The position numbers were made by a program, and so were the translations under genes. From Acanthaster planci (lineage: Eukaryota > Echinodermata > Asteroidea > Valvatida > Acanthasteridae), in assembly GCF_001949145.1 (NCBI RefSeq), contig NW_019091748.1:1-23054 (forward strand): a DNA stretch of 23,054 bases, given 5' to 3'. This document shows, piece after piece, positions 1 through 9,517 of the stretch (its first letter is position 1; the number at the start of each line of letters is the position of its first letter). The notes beneath the pieces are model-generated. The model saw only the letters and a program-made list of their open reading frames with translations, searched no databases and was not told the origin of the DNA.

Positions 1-60
1 CGTGGCATCCTTCGCAACAAGCCATGCACTTTACCCTAAAAGGAGGAGGAGGGTAAGGGT
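1..60 (-). mobile_element. Truncated SINE-like repeat, copy 1
   Basis: Bases 3-29 (TGGCATCCTTCGCAACAAGC and following) closely match TGGCATCCTTTGCAATCAGC at about 17498-17517. Both copies are followed by an AGGAGGGTTAGGGTTAA-like stretch. The fuller copy carries a tRNA T-arm-like block (see 17340-17600), which suggests a tRNA-derived SINE in reverse orientation. The window edge cuts this copy. Confidence 0.45.
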
Positions 61-519
61 TAAGTGATAAATCACTTGTTTGGCATTAAGCTGTTGAAAA
101 GGGCCCATCCTCTATAGTGTGTGGTGTTTTTTTGGGGGGGCATACCTTGAAAAATATCTACTTCGGACTAAGCATCACCCTTTGACACATGTACGACTTC
201 AGGGCATCATAGTGCTCTGTGTTGCTGGAAGTTACTTCAGCATCCTTTCTCTGGCTGACTTTATTGAAAGCATGTTTCGGGAGCTTCATTTTTATGTACA
301 ACACCTGACATACATGCAGATTTATATGAAGCGTGATGAGCATTTCTCGTTATACCATGGGATAAAGAGAAAAGTGACCTATCTCTTATTAAGACAGCAA
401 TGTTCCATCGAGGATCTTTACTGAAATAGTCATATTCTATCTGAGCAGTGAAGAAGTTGCCAGCATTGTTTATCCACCATTGAACTGTTACACCCGTCTG
501 TTCCATTCCTATATCGCAG
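1..519 (+). other. PCGF1 upstream intron (partial) with a repeat remnant at its start
   Basis: This lies before the first visible PCGF1 exon, so it is inferred to be intron. Bases 1-60 are a repeat remnant shared with 17490-17600. A T7-G7 tract sits at 127-140. I found no PCGF1 ATG exon here. The polypyrimidine region CACCCGTCTGTTCCATTCCT at 491-510 belongs to the acceptor. Confidence 0.7.
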
Positions 520-625
520 CCGCAGCTGAAACTAAAGATCAAGGATTTGAATCAGAACATTGTATGCATCTTGTGTGCGGGATACTTCATCGACGCCACA
601 ACTATCACAGAATGCCTCCACACAT
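520..625 (+). CDS. PCGF1: PCGF1 exon encoding the first half of the RING finger
   Basis: The acceptor follows a pyrimidine-rich run and reads CAGCCGCAG, so splicing can start at 520 or 526 without changing frame. The donor at 626 is GTGAGT. The exon ends one base into the Phe codon of HTFC. It encodes [14 protein letters not shown], then [15 protein letters not shown], and carries the first zinc ligands of the RING. Confidence 0.92.
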
Positions 626-3600
626 GTGAGTATACACCGTCACGTTCTCCATACCTTTTACATCATGGAGAACAATGGATAGACGAAGTACTGTTGGCAA
701 AGTGAATCAGATTCCTTTGTGGTTTTTGTTGCATTCCTTTGATCTTCACGAGGTAAAACAATAGGAAATGCTTACTCTAGTCTATGCTACTGAGTTTCAG
801 CATGATCCTTAAGGTTCTGGGGGGGATTTGGGGAAGATGTAAATTGGGAAAGGAAGAAAAAAACAAAAATGCGTACATTTTTTTTTTAATATGGTGCAGA
901 TACCAGGAGGGTCAACGGATTTATTTATGCAGGAGACTAGTACCTTGTAAAGCATCATTCAGTTCATGTCATTTGAAACAAATGCAACCCGACCTTTCTT
1001 GCTGTTGTTATTTTTATCCAGTTCACACTTAGGCTTCACTCTAAATTAGTGTCAAAACCAATCCCCACCCCTGAAAATTCCAACATACGCTGTACCAAGG
1101 CACCATGTTTTCAGAAGCAACGTAATATGAAAAATTTATTTGTTTTGTTTTGGGCTGATCAGTTTGCAAGAGCTGCATTGTGAAGTACCTGCAGATGTCC
1201 AAGCAGTGCCCAATGTGCAACATCAAGATTCACGAAACTCAGCCCCTGATCAATCTCAGGCCGGACAGGACCATGCAAGATGTGGTCTACGGTCTAGTGC
1301 CCAATCTCTTTGAAAGTAAGTGTGCCTGCGTAATGCCAGGTCCGAAATACTGGTTGCGGCCATGAGTAAACATGTACGTTGTAAATATCTATGTCATATT
1401 TCGTCGTCATATTTTTTTCTTTTGGGCATCTGGATGGAGAATTCTCCAAACAATTTTTACCATTACTAGTCTTTGTGATGATTGTGTAATTGAAAAAAAG
1501 ATGTTGTTGTGTGTGAGACGAAAAGGGACCTTTTCGTGGACTTAACATTCAGCTTTCAAGGAGCATCGATCCTCATCATGTAAAGTACCAGTGACTGGCA
1601 CAACCTTTCTCGATTCTGCAAAGTTCTCCAAAGCCATGGGCTCCAACTCCATTAACCCTAACCCCGGCCAGATGTAGCGCAGGTGAAGAGTTTTATGCCC
1701 TTGGCAATCAACAGTAGCCCAATAAACTGGTTGTGTTGAGACAATGGGAGCTAGTCCCATTGAACAGTGCCACTGTTGGATCTTGTGGTGACTGGCAACC
1801 ACAGACTCCTAGGCTGTTTGGCCTTGGGGAGAGTTGACCTGTTGGATCTTGTTTCACCGGGCAAGTCACTGTAACAAATGATGCAACATGCTGTGTCTGG
1901 CAGGGTCTCTAGCCAGTAGGTTGTGGCTCAGAGTTAATGAAACTTTGAATGCAACACTGTACACGTCCAACCCAACCAGATACATGTAGATGCTCTTTGG
2001 TCCTTACGGGAGCAGGACACGTCCCAGTGAAGGCAGAGTTGAACAACTTTGAAAAGGCAAAAAACTTGAACCAATCTGGAGAGACCTTCATACCCATACG
2101 TAGTTGCCCCACTTCATCAAGCAATGGATAAGGTCACACATTCCACTCGTCATAACTGTATGAGTGATATGTCAGATTGTGAATGAAATTACAACACGAG
2201 AATGGCATTCTCTGTGTCATGTAGGTGAGGAGAGGAGAAAGCGGGATTTCTATCGAGCGCGAGGCTTGGACAAGGTGCAGAGCAAAATACAGCAGAAGTC
2301 TTTCAGTGGCAAGCTGGACCCATCAGGTGGCCACTTCTACCGAAACGACGAACAGGTGTCCCTGTGTCTGGAGAAGTACAGGTGAGCGTCTTAATCATTG
2401 TCAGTCCCCGACTCATTTGTTTACTCAGCAATTAGTAAAATGTTGCAAATGAGGTTTCGTTCAACCTTGTAATGAGTACGATATTTGCACGAAATTCGTA
2501 ACCATAAATGCATTGTGAACTTACCACTGAATGTTAGTTTGTCAGTTTAGAGCACAGTGAAAAAGCTTGATTATAGCATTTGACACAGATTTATAGAAGT
2601 GGTGTACATTATTACGTCATTTTTGTTCCTTCTTTAAGATGTCAGGGGATTGACGAAAATGAGGAACCTTACAATGCCCTTCAGAAGAGGTACATCCGCT
2701 GCTCGGTGCGAGCCTGCGTCTCCCACCTGCAGAAGTTACTCATGAAGAAACTGGCCATTCCCGACAGAATGGAGGTCAGTTTTACACAGGAACCCTTCAG
2801 TTTCAATCATTTTTCATATCTAGAGAACCTAAAGGTGACTTGATCCCATGAAGTGATTCTTAGGGATTTTTTTCACGTAGTTGTTTCCAGCTTGAAGGGT
2901 TCTCTTTAATGTACAAGTGTGATGTTTTTGCTACCCTGATGGTAATGGACATTTCACGACAGTACCAGACCTGCCAACCTGTCGTACACCTTCCTGAGGT
3001 CAGGCAATACCACACAATAGATTAAAAGGTATTTAAATGACCCCTCAGTTGGTTTAAAAGTCTAAGCTATTATATTGTCTTGCCTGAGCTCAGGAAGGGG
3101 TAGGACAGGCTGGCAGGTATGTAATATTACACCGTCATTGCCATTGTGTAAAAGTAATTGAAGGCGCATAACAGGAGCTTTGGCAACTCAGGACTTCTCT
3201 TGTCACATTTAGGCTCAGATATTGTTCCAGCTTTCCAAAAGTTTGAAGTAGCATTAAACACTTTCTTTCAATTTCACTGCAGAATTTTAAAACCCGAACA
3301 CTTAATGCTAGGCAATGTGGAATGTTTGTTTCCTACATATAATCTGAATAAGTTTCATCTGAATGTAGGAGTTTTCAGTTTTGTTAACAGACTGTCAGAA
3401 AACAACAGGTTTATTGTTTGTGCCCTTTTATTTGGAGGGGGTTGAGATGGAGAGTGTCCGAAGGCTAAAATCTTTTATTTCAGGAATTTCCACTGCACTT
3501 TGAATGTGTTTTTGGGGAAAAGGCCAGTTGCTATGGTATCTACATTAGCAGACCTACCAACATGCCTGCTCATTCCTGAGGTCAGGCATTACCACACAAT

Positions 3601-4745
3601 AGATTAAAAATTGAAATGAACTGAAGGTGCTCACTTAAATACCTTTTAATCTAGTGTGTGGTAATGCCTGACCTCTGGAAGGAGTACGGCTAGGTTGGCA
3701 GGTCTGCATTAGAAGGTGCCGAAAATTATTTGTAGTTTTGCAGCTTTGAGCCTGTACATTTACCCTCTGATAAATCAAACAATTCTGCATTCGTTTTATT
3801 CACAGATCAATCTCTTCTGTCAGGACCATATTCTGTACGAGGATGAGCCAATGAAATATGTGTGGTTGGCCCATTGGCAAGGCAAGGTAGGTTCAGATTT
3901 GTCGTGCCACGGGATGGATTCTGAGGCCTGTGCTTATTACTTTTTTACATCGCCTCATTTTTAGTTCTTGTCCACAAAATCATGCCCTACTCAAGAAAGT
4001 TTGGGGCTTGGAAAAATTCCCAAGGTACCTGCACTTTGTAGGCCCAAGTCTCCGAGGTCATGGTACGTGAGTTTTTGTTTCATATCTTATGAGGACCCGT
4101 GGACAAAAGAGGTCCGTGTTGTGCAGGTAGCAGAGACCTCGTGTAGACTTGCATGGGTACACACAATTTCCTCCCTTGCCGAGCCAAAAAAAAAAGTGAA
4201 AAGAAAATTTTGGATTGGGGTTATCTGAAGAGGAACAGCCGAGAAAATCGTGATCAGCATCTCAGATCAAAATGTGTTCGTGAAACAAAAGACTAAGGAA
4301 TGTTACGAAGCACGTGTGGAACATTGGGAAATTTCACAATACGTGTATTCTTCTCTGAATGCACCATGGAAAATGTTTCGCATTCCAGTCTTTCTGCTTG
4401 ATATTGCCACAGAACATGCAGAATGTTCATCTGTATACCACATTCACGTAGCACTCGAGATTGCACTGTAAACATGCAAACATTTGCCCATTTGATGTAC
4501 GGTGGACAGAGTAGGGTGGCCTGATTTGGCTTGGCGTCAAATCGTTTGCATTATTAATGCAGATTTATTCACTTGGCATGCTGCCTGCTGTTGTGTCCCT
4601 CCATACCTTGCCAGAGGATCCCTTTCTATGTGTGTGACCCTGATTGTTTCATTTTACTGACACTTTTTCACCAATGCAGGCGGCGCCTATGGTCCTGCAC
4701 TACCAGGTGAGGTCCAGTAGATCCGCAGCCGACAAAAATGGATGA
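520..4745 (+). CDS. PCGF1: Polycomb group RING finger protein 1 (PCGF1/NSPC1), 5'-partial, six coding exons
   Basis: The exons join as 520-625, 1163-1315, 2225-2381, 2639-2774, 3806-3886 and 4680-4745, giving 699 nt in one open frame (232 residues and TGA). All introns are GT-AG. The product starts [16 protein letters not shown] and has a complete C3HC4 RING (CILC, ECLHTFCKSC, KQCPMC). The linker motif [20 protein letters not shown] follows. The C-terminal RAWUL ubiquitin-like domain runs from [14 protein letters not shown] to [18 protein letters not shown]. Stretches such as KSCIVKYLQ and [14 protein letters not shown] match vertebrate PCGF1 more closely than BMI1/PCGF4 or PCGF3. In the known family, PCGF1 pairs with RING1A/B in the variant PRC1.1 complex (KDM2B, BCOR, SKP1, USP7). 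That complex monoubiquitylates H2A K119, and the RAWUL domain binds BCOR. The ATG exon (about 30 residues in human) lies upstream of the window. Recognition is by recalled similarity, not a search. Confidence 0.95.
626..1162 (+). other. PCGF1 intron interrupting the RING
   Basis: AT-rich intron, 537 bp, with short T and A runs (about 880-890) and nothing coding that I can recognise. Confidence 0.85.
1163..1315 (+). CDS. PCGF1: PCGF1 exon encoding the second half of the RING and the linker
   Basis: The acceptor is ATCAG at 1158-1162 and the donor is GTAAGT at 1316. The exon begins with two bases that complete Phe, then reads [18 protein letters not shown], followed by the PCGF1-type linker and LVPNLFE. 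It ends one base into a Ser codon that the next exon completes. Confidence 0.95.
1316..2224 (+). other. PCGF1 intron between the RING and RAWUL exons
   Basis: The intron is 909 bp. It contains ATTAACCCTAACCCC at about 1650, related to short telomere-like pieces at 54-64, 17185 and 17583. It also has a short hairpin at about 1743-1761 (AATGGGA, 5-base loop, TCCCATT) and the 14-mer CTGTTGGATCTTGT twice, at about 1773 and 1839. These look like old repeat debris. Confidence 0.6.
2225..2381 (+). CDS. PCGF1: PCGF1 exon encoding the basic linker and start of RAWUL
   Basis: The acceptor is TGTAG at 2220-2224 and the donor is GTGAGC at 2382. It encodes [18 protein letters not shown], then a short variable stretch, then [18 protein letters not shown]. 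This corresponds to human EEKRIREFYQSRGLDRV and HYYRYDEQLNLCLE. The exon ends two bases into an Arg codon. The sequence just inside the acceptor (GGTGAGG) looks like a donor but is read through in the coding frame. Confidence 0.94.
2639..2774 (+). CDS. PCGF1: PCGF1 exon encoding the central RAWUL domain
   Basis: The acceptor is TTTAAG at 2633-2638 and the donor is GTCAGT, weaker than the others, at 2775. It encodes [15 protein letters not shown], then [19 protein letters not shown] and [10 protein letters not shown]. It aligns with human NKYVRCSVRAEVRHLRRVL in the ubiquitin-like RAWUL fold. The exon ends on a codon boundary. Confidence 0.93.
2966..3121. mobile_element. Foldback MITE, copy A (about 156 bp)
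   Basis: Left arm CAGACCTGCCAACCTGTCGT and following, including CTTCCTGAGGTCAGGCAATA, is mirrored by a right arm whose reverse complement reads CATACCTGCCAGCCTGTCCT and following. The inverted repeats extend for about 45 bp each side, with weaker pairing inside. It shares ends and interior (CACACAATAGATTAAAAGGT) with copy B at 3549. No target-site duplication is clear (CAGTAC on the left, TAATAT on the right), consistent with age. No transposase is encoded. It is therefore a non-autonomous DNA transposon relic. Confidence 0.82.
3549..3706. mobile_element. Foldback MITE, copy B (158 bp) with 6-bp target-site duplication
   Basis: The terminal inverted repeats start CAGACC and end GGTCTG and pair for about 60 bp, including GAGGTCAGGCATTACCACAC on both arms. 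The flanks are CATTAG at 3543-3548 and CATTAG at 3707-3712, a perfect 6-bp direct repeat. That marks the ends and supports transposition. It is the same family as copy A. No coding capacity. The superfamily is not determined. Confidence 0.87.
3806..3886 (+). CDS. PCGF1: PCGF1 exon encoding the late RAWUL domain
   Basis: The exon has 27 whole codons between an acceptor ending TTCACAG and a donor GTAGGT at 3887. It encodes [20 protein letters not shown] followed by LAHWQGK. This matches human VQLLFDNEVLPDHMTMKQIW and LSRWFGK in order and spacing. Confidence 0.93.
3887..4679 (+). other. Last PCGF1 intron
   Basis: The intron is 793 bp and AT-rich, with no repeat family that I recognise. The open frames in it are short and have no recognisable domains. 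Confidence 0.8.
4680..4745 (+). CDS. PCGF1: PCGF1 terminal coding exon and stop
   Basis: The acceptor ends CCAATGCAG at 4679. The exon encodes [20 protein letters not shown] plus a final Gly, then TGA at 4743-4745. Human PCGF1 ends PSPLLLQYSVKEKRR, so the last RAWUL strand is conserved and the tail after it is lineage-specific and a few residues longer. Confidence 0.92.
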   Translation, partial: AAPMVLHYQVRSSRSAADKNG

Positions 4746-6725
4746 ACCAAGTTTAGACTCAACCAAGTGAACCCATGTAGCTTTCTTCAAGTCAGTAAAG
4801 TCAGGAAAGCACTGGAGACTTTTTTATGTTCCCTGCTAATGCACTGGCTGTTATTTTGTGAAGTACTGTTTTTTTTAGCTATGCAAGATTTGACCATCTT
4901 CAGATTTTGAACTGAAACTACATGTGCATCATGTGCGAACACGTGCGTGCCAGGAATCACAGTACTGAGTTATACGTGTATTATTTTGGTGAAGAAAGAT
5001 GTCACAGCTGAAGCAAGAGTTGGTGGTGATGCTATGAAGGAACACGTGCAGGAAGGCAATATGTATTCGTATTCACTTACATCCGTTATGTTTATGTATT
5101 TAAACCTCTTTAAAGTATTTTTCAACAACGTTTATTACTGGAAAAACATAAATTTTGGGATGAGGGAATTCATCTTTTCTGCCCTTGTTTCTCTCTCCCC
5201 CTTGTTTCATTTAGTAACGTTTACTGCCATGAGTCACCTTGTACTTACACTTTCTTTCCGACTAAGACACCTGTGAAATGACTCATTAGGCCTTATATTG
5301 CACTGTAGGTGATTACATTTGTATATTCCATATTGAATCCATAAAACTAAAACAGTACTGGGACGGGTTAGAGTATAAAGACAAATGTGGTTTGGAACGG
5401 TACCAGCAGTCATGTGCCCAAGTGGGATGGTAGACTTTGAGGCTTAGTACTCATACCAGGGTTGGTGGAGTGTTCAGAAAGGGAACGAGTTTAAGTGCTT
5501 TGGCATAGATATGCAAGCAGTATTGAGGAATTGGCAAAGGGACTCTGACTTGAGCTATTTTTGTAATGTTGTGTCACCACACTTTTAAGGAGAGGATGGA
5601 ATGGGTGATGGCGTTATTAACTATGCAACATAAGGTGATTATTTTTTTAGCTTGTTGGGAGGGGTGGGAACAGAAATATGTCTTCTTCCCACGCATTGTT
5701 TCATATTAAAATGTAATACAGTAGCTCTGTCTACCACCTGCACTATCTAGCCCATGTTAGTGGTTCCTCCCAAATCCGCAGAATCTTTTTTTCTTCAAGG
5801 GTGCTAGTCATTGACTGAAGTCTTGGACAGTCTTGAAGACAAGCAGAGAGGAAACCATCATGGTGGTGGTTTGGATAGGGGCTGAAGCAGGCTTTAGTGC
5901 ATGCCTGCATTATCTTTCCAGCAATGACAAAGGGGAGGGAGGTCAGGCAGGCACAGTTGTACCTACCTCACCTTCCACTTTCGTGACCTGATTCAAATCC
6001 TGTCCTGATGTTGGGACTGGGTTACCTTGTATTCCCCACAAAACCTTTTCTGAGGTTTTCCTCCCACCTCAATAAACAAGACATTCTGTTATTGTCTTTT
6101 CCACACCCTGTAAGGAGAGCAGTTTTTAACCGATGATAGGACTTTTTCTTGCTAAATAAGAATAAATGAAAATGACATTACCAGTCGTCATCAATGCCAG
6201 GCAGTGCCCTGCCATTGCATGAAATGATTGATTCAGAATTGTGCAGCTTTTTGAGGTGATAAGTACTTAGTGATCGAAATTGCCGTCTTCAACAGTTTTG
6301 CCTTATTTGAGCCACTTACCGGACTTTTTGTATTCCTAAATCATGGCAGTAGTCAAAGATAATACACTGTTGAGTATTTACTGTGGCTAAACATTCTGTT
6401 GCTGTCACTTTGGACTATTGGATTCATCCTTGCAAGGAGAGCTTTCTAAAAATGGTGACATTAAAGTGATGATTGGGATGACAAGAAGTTAAGACCTGCC
6501 ATAAGTCATGTGATATGAATTAAATTGGAACTTTAAAAAATGAGACAGGTACTAAATTTGCTGTTGATAGAAAAGGGAATAATTTACAGTCCAACTGAAT
6601 TCTGGTTTAAAGTACAGACTAAGAGTTTTTAAGAAGTGTGTGGAAATGTAGATATATATATATAAAATAATATTTATGTAAATGTTTTAATGTCATTTTG
6701 AAATAAAACCGGTCTGTTGGCTAGA
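4746..6725 (+). other. Probable long PCGF1 3' UTR
   Basis: No further PCGF1 coding is expected after the stop at 4743-4745. The best poly(A) signal is AATAAA at 6702-6707, followed by a GT-rich stretch (TTGTGTGTACTGT at about 6760). Earlier candidates are AATAAA at 6071 and 6161 and ATTAAA at 5705, so the true 3' end could be anywhere among these. A short TA microsatellite sits at about 6652-6664. Confidence 0.45.
6702..6707 (+). terminator. Candidate PCGF1 poly(A) signal AATAAA
   Basis: Canonical hexamer with a downstream GT-rich element about 50-65 bases later. Alternatives exist at 6071 and 6161, so transcript data are needed to choose. Confidence 0.45.
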
Positions 6726-6778
6726 CCAAGTGCATCCTTTGTGGCACTTAATCCTGAATGTTGTGTGTACTGTCACAG

Positions 6779-7008
6779 GATATTGTAACAGAAATAGTGA
6801 AGCGGATGGAAGGATTTAAGAACAATTTGTCCAACTTTCCATCGAGCTATTCTGTAGCTGAAAAACTAAGGAGCTAGCAAATGAAGAAATAACTAGTATG
6901 CATAAAACTAACAGTGACTATTCGAAGGATCAAAAGGTTTAGCAAGCTCTTTTCAAAGAAATGTTAAATCTCGAGAATCGCATTGACCAACACCCGTATG
7001 AACTTTAA
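6779..7008 (+). pseudogene. Possible decayed coding fragment, family unknown
   Basis: After a CACAG acceptor-like site, the frame from 6779 reads DIVTEIVKRMEGFKNNLSNF and continues to AEKLRS before a stop. Shifting frame by a one-base deletion at about 6870 gives ELANEEITSMHKTNSDYSKD, then one in-frame stop, then KEMLNLENRIDQHPYEL and TAA. The charged, helix-like composition across both frames resembles real protein more than intergenic DNA. I do not recognise the family. It may be chance. Confidence 0.28.
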
Positions 7009-9183
7009 CCTTTACCCCTTACTGGGAAGTGTGTAAAATCATTGCAATCGGAGGATTTGGGACTGTTGGGGCTATAGAACTTGCATGTTTTCGTCTAATA
7101 TTTGTCCAATTCTCAAAGCGTCACAGACGTACCACCCCAGCATGATGACCAGTCGAGGATCCGAATCTCACGGGCTCGCAGTGGGTCCTACCATGGTCCT
7201 ATATACGCGTACTAGTTCGGTGATTCTGTACAAGAATTTTCCTCTGTAGTTGTATGGAAATTAATTCCTCATCATGAAAGAATGATAAATTCAGAGTTTT
7301 CTTCTCAATACTAATAAACACCGTTTGGAAATCGATTCGATTAAGTCCAGCCATGGGTCGCGCTGTCCAAAGAGGTAGGCATTCCAAGCATGGAGCTGTT
7401 TAACAGCTCTGTATTTCAAGTCACGCTGTCAAGAGCGCGCGAGAGCCTGAGCCCAGTCTAGTCGGTCGGGCAGGCCACTGTCCTGGCCCAGCTGATCGAG
7501 TCAAGACTACAAGTCCAGCAAAAATGGACCCTAGTCCTAAACTGCTTTCAGGCATGGGAGGTAGAAACATATTCCGGGCAATCTCTCTCAAATAGTTAAG
7601 TTCCACTGAGTCACTTTGTACTACCCAATCCGACCCCCCCCCGAATAATTATAAGCCTACACTACACATTTAGGCACCATTATGTTGCCATCCCAATCCA
7701 CCTGTTAATGAAAAAAACAGCGCCACCTGTTCAGGACCTCATTCGATTGTCACAATCCGGGTTTACCGGTAGTCGGCAAGTCACTGCTGCGCTACGGGTC
7801 AACAGCAAAATGTTACGACGGGTTACCAGCGACTTGCATACCACACATCATTTCATTTAGAGACGGGGAAAGCGTCGTCAGCAACCGGGAACACTGGCGA
7901 GTAACTTGTTATTTCAGGGTTAAGCGATCATATTGCATGGTTTGGTTTTGAAAAATATTTAGAACCACATTATTTTATCTTTGTGGTTTGCATAAATCGT
8001 TCTTTATATCTGCATTTAGCTATTAAATTGCTCCACGACGTGTGGTGGAAATAGTACTGTGCAGGCCGCGTGGTCTTTTTTTCATTTCACAATAGTAACA
8101 GTTTTTATTTGGTTTTACTAATTCTATACCGACATTACTGTGTGTACCCTGTACCGATGAGCCGATAATTTATGCACCGTGCACATCTGCAGAGAAGGGC
8201 CTACTTTGGAGTAGTAGATAAGATGTACCCGATCTCATCTGTGATTCTCCTCAGTGAGGATCGAGGCGGTCCAGCATGGGAAGAGTTCCATATGTACATG
8301 TAGCTTACCGTCAACACTTTATGCCCCCATGAGACTTGTCTGAAAAAAACCCAAGTGTTTTCTTAGTAAATGCTTCAGAATTTTCTAAGTTAATTTTCAC
8401 TTTTCAGAACCTGTTGTCACTTTTTTTTATCTATATACGGAACTCTTTCCCTGTGTGGATACTTGGAGATTCTTATAAATGGAGGCGTATTAACTTCTGT
8501 CATGTCTGTGGTGCGGCACCTGGAGCCATTCGAAGAGCGTGGAAGCAGTGGGACCCTGGATGTGGTGACCACTGGAGGTGCCTTTGGTCTCCAAAAGTAG
8601 TGACAGCTATCCAGAGTTTATATGGGAAGAACAAAAACTGGAGCCACAGTCTTTGGTTTTGTTATTTGTTTGCTTGTTTTTGTGTTTTTTTGGGGGGGGG
8701 GGTGTTGCATACATGTACATACCACAGAGCTACTTTAAAAAGCTAGATAGTGCCTATTTTGGTGTAGCTTTTTTTCATTGGGAGTTTGTAGAGTGGAAGA
8801 GTGAATTTGCCAATAAATAAGGAAAAAGTTCCATACATAGACACCATTCATTTTGTTTAAAGTGGTATAAGAAATTTTTGGAGCCTTTACATATACTTAG
8901 AAAACACAATTTTTCAGACCGGTCTTATAGGGTTTTTTCACACGATCAAGTGATTTCCATGAAAATTGGAAGTTTTTCCAAAATCAGTTTTTGAACCACT
9001 ATCTGCACAGGTTTATTTTTTGAATTCCAATAACGTGTACAAGATATTACGTTTATTTCATACTTTGAAATATCACCCTGTACCAACCAAAATTATTACT
9101 GAGGAGGGAGTGGTGGTGTGAAATTTATCTCTCCTTGTTTCAGTGTAAAATTTTAGGCATGGTTGGTCAGTAGGTGTAAAGTG

Positions 9184-9210
9184 CATGTACATGTACAGTA
9201 CATGTACATG
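9184..9210. repeat. Perfect 27-nt palindrome of CATGTAC units
   Basis: CATGTACATGTAC, a central A, then GTACATGTACATG. The two 13-base arms are exact reverse complements. It sits about 250 bp upstream of the candidate JAKMIP TATA box. Confidence 0.9.
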
Positions 9211-9430
9211 TATTAAGGAAGTTATTGGAGATCCAATCATGATTCGTCACTATGAATGTTGAATAACAGAGCTTTCATTTGGTGCTTTACTTCCACAGTT
9301 GAAGTGGGTAATGGATACAAAACAGCTAGTGACTATTGCCTGAATCAGGGTGCTTCATATGAAAATCCACAGGTGCTCTAGTAATGGGTGTCAGATCATT
9401 TTGTGCGACACTACCCTCTGTGCAAAAAAC

Positions 9431-9470
9431 TATATAATGGAACTGTTGTGCTGCCGACATTCCATTCGAC
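9431..9470 (+). promoter_or_regulatory. Candidate JAKMIP core promoter: TATA box plus initiator
   Basis: TATATAA is at 9431-9437. About 33 bases downstream of its first base is TCCATTC (9461-9467, A at 9464), close to the animal initiator consensus. This spacing is right for a TATA promoter and would give a 5' UTR of about 54 nt. Alternatively, CAG at 9513-9515 just before the ATG is a splice acceptor and the real promoter is farther upstream. Confidence 0.4.
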
Positions 9471-9517
9471 TTTGGCTTTGCCTTCTGTTGTGTTGATACG
9501 AGGGGAGTATAGCAGCA

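Larger units (their letters stand above)
2775..3805 (+). other. PCGF1 intron 4 carrying two MITE copies
   Basis: The intron is 1,031 bp. Two copies of one foldback element occupy 2966-3121 and 3549-3706. The rest is AT-rich, with no recognisable coding content despite a chance open frame at 3158-3445. Confidence 0.8.
6726..9430. other. PCGF1-JAKMIP intergenic region
   Basis: About 2.7 kb. CpG dinucleotides are noticeably denser at about 7120-7900 (for example ATACGCGTACT, GAGCGCGCGAGAGCC, GCGCTACGGG, AAAGCGTCGTCAGC) than in the surrounding AT-rich DNA. This patch could hold a distal promoter or noncoding first exon of the JAKMIP gene, or an unrecognised repeat. A 17-nt palindrome GAGCTGTTTAACAGCTC is at 7393-7409. 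A T7-G11 tract is at 8685-8702. The patch at about 8460-8660 is slightly protein-like (see findings). Confidence 0.6.

Noticed and set aside
4947-5276. 109-residue open frame after the PCGF1 stop
   Set aside because: Lies in the probable 3' UTR. Hydrophobic, T-rich translation with no family resemblance.
8336-8746. 136-residue open frame on the + strand
   Set aside because: It runs through a poly-T/poly-G tract, has no recognised domain, and the more protein-like frame in the same stretch is a different one.
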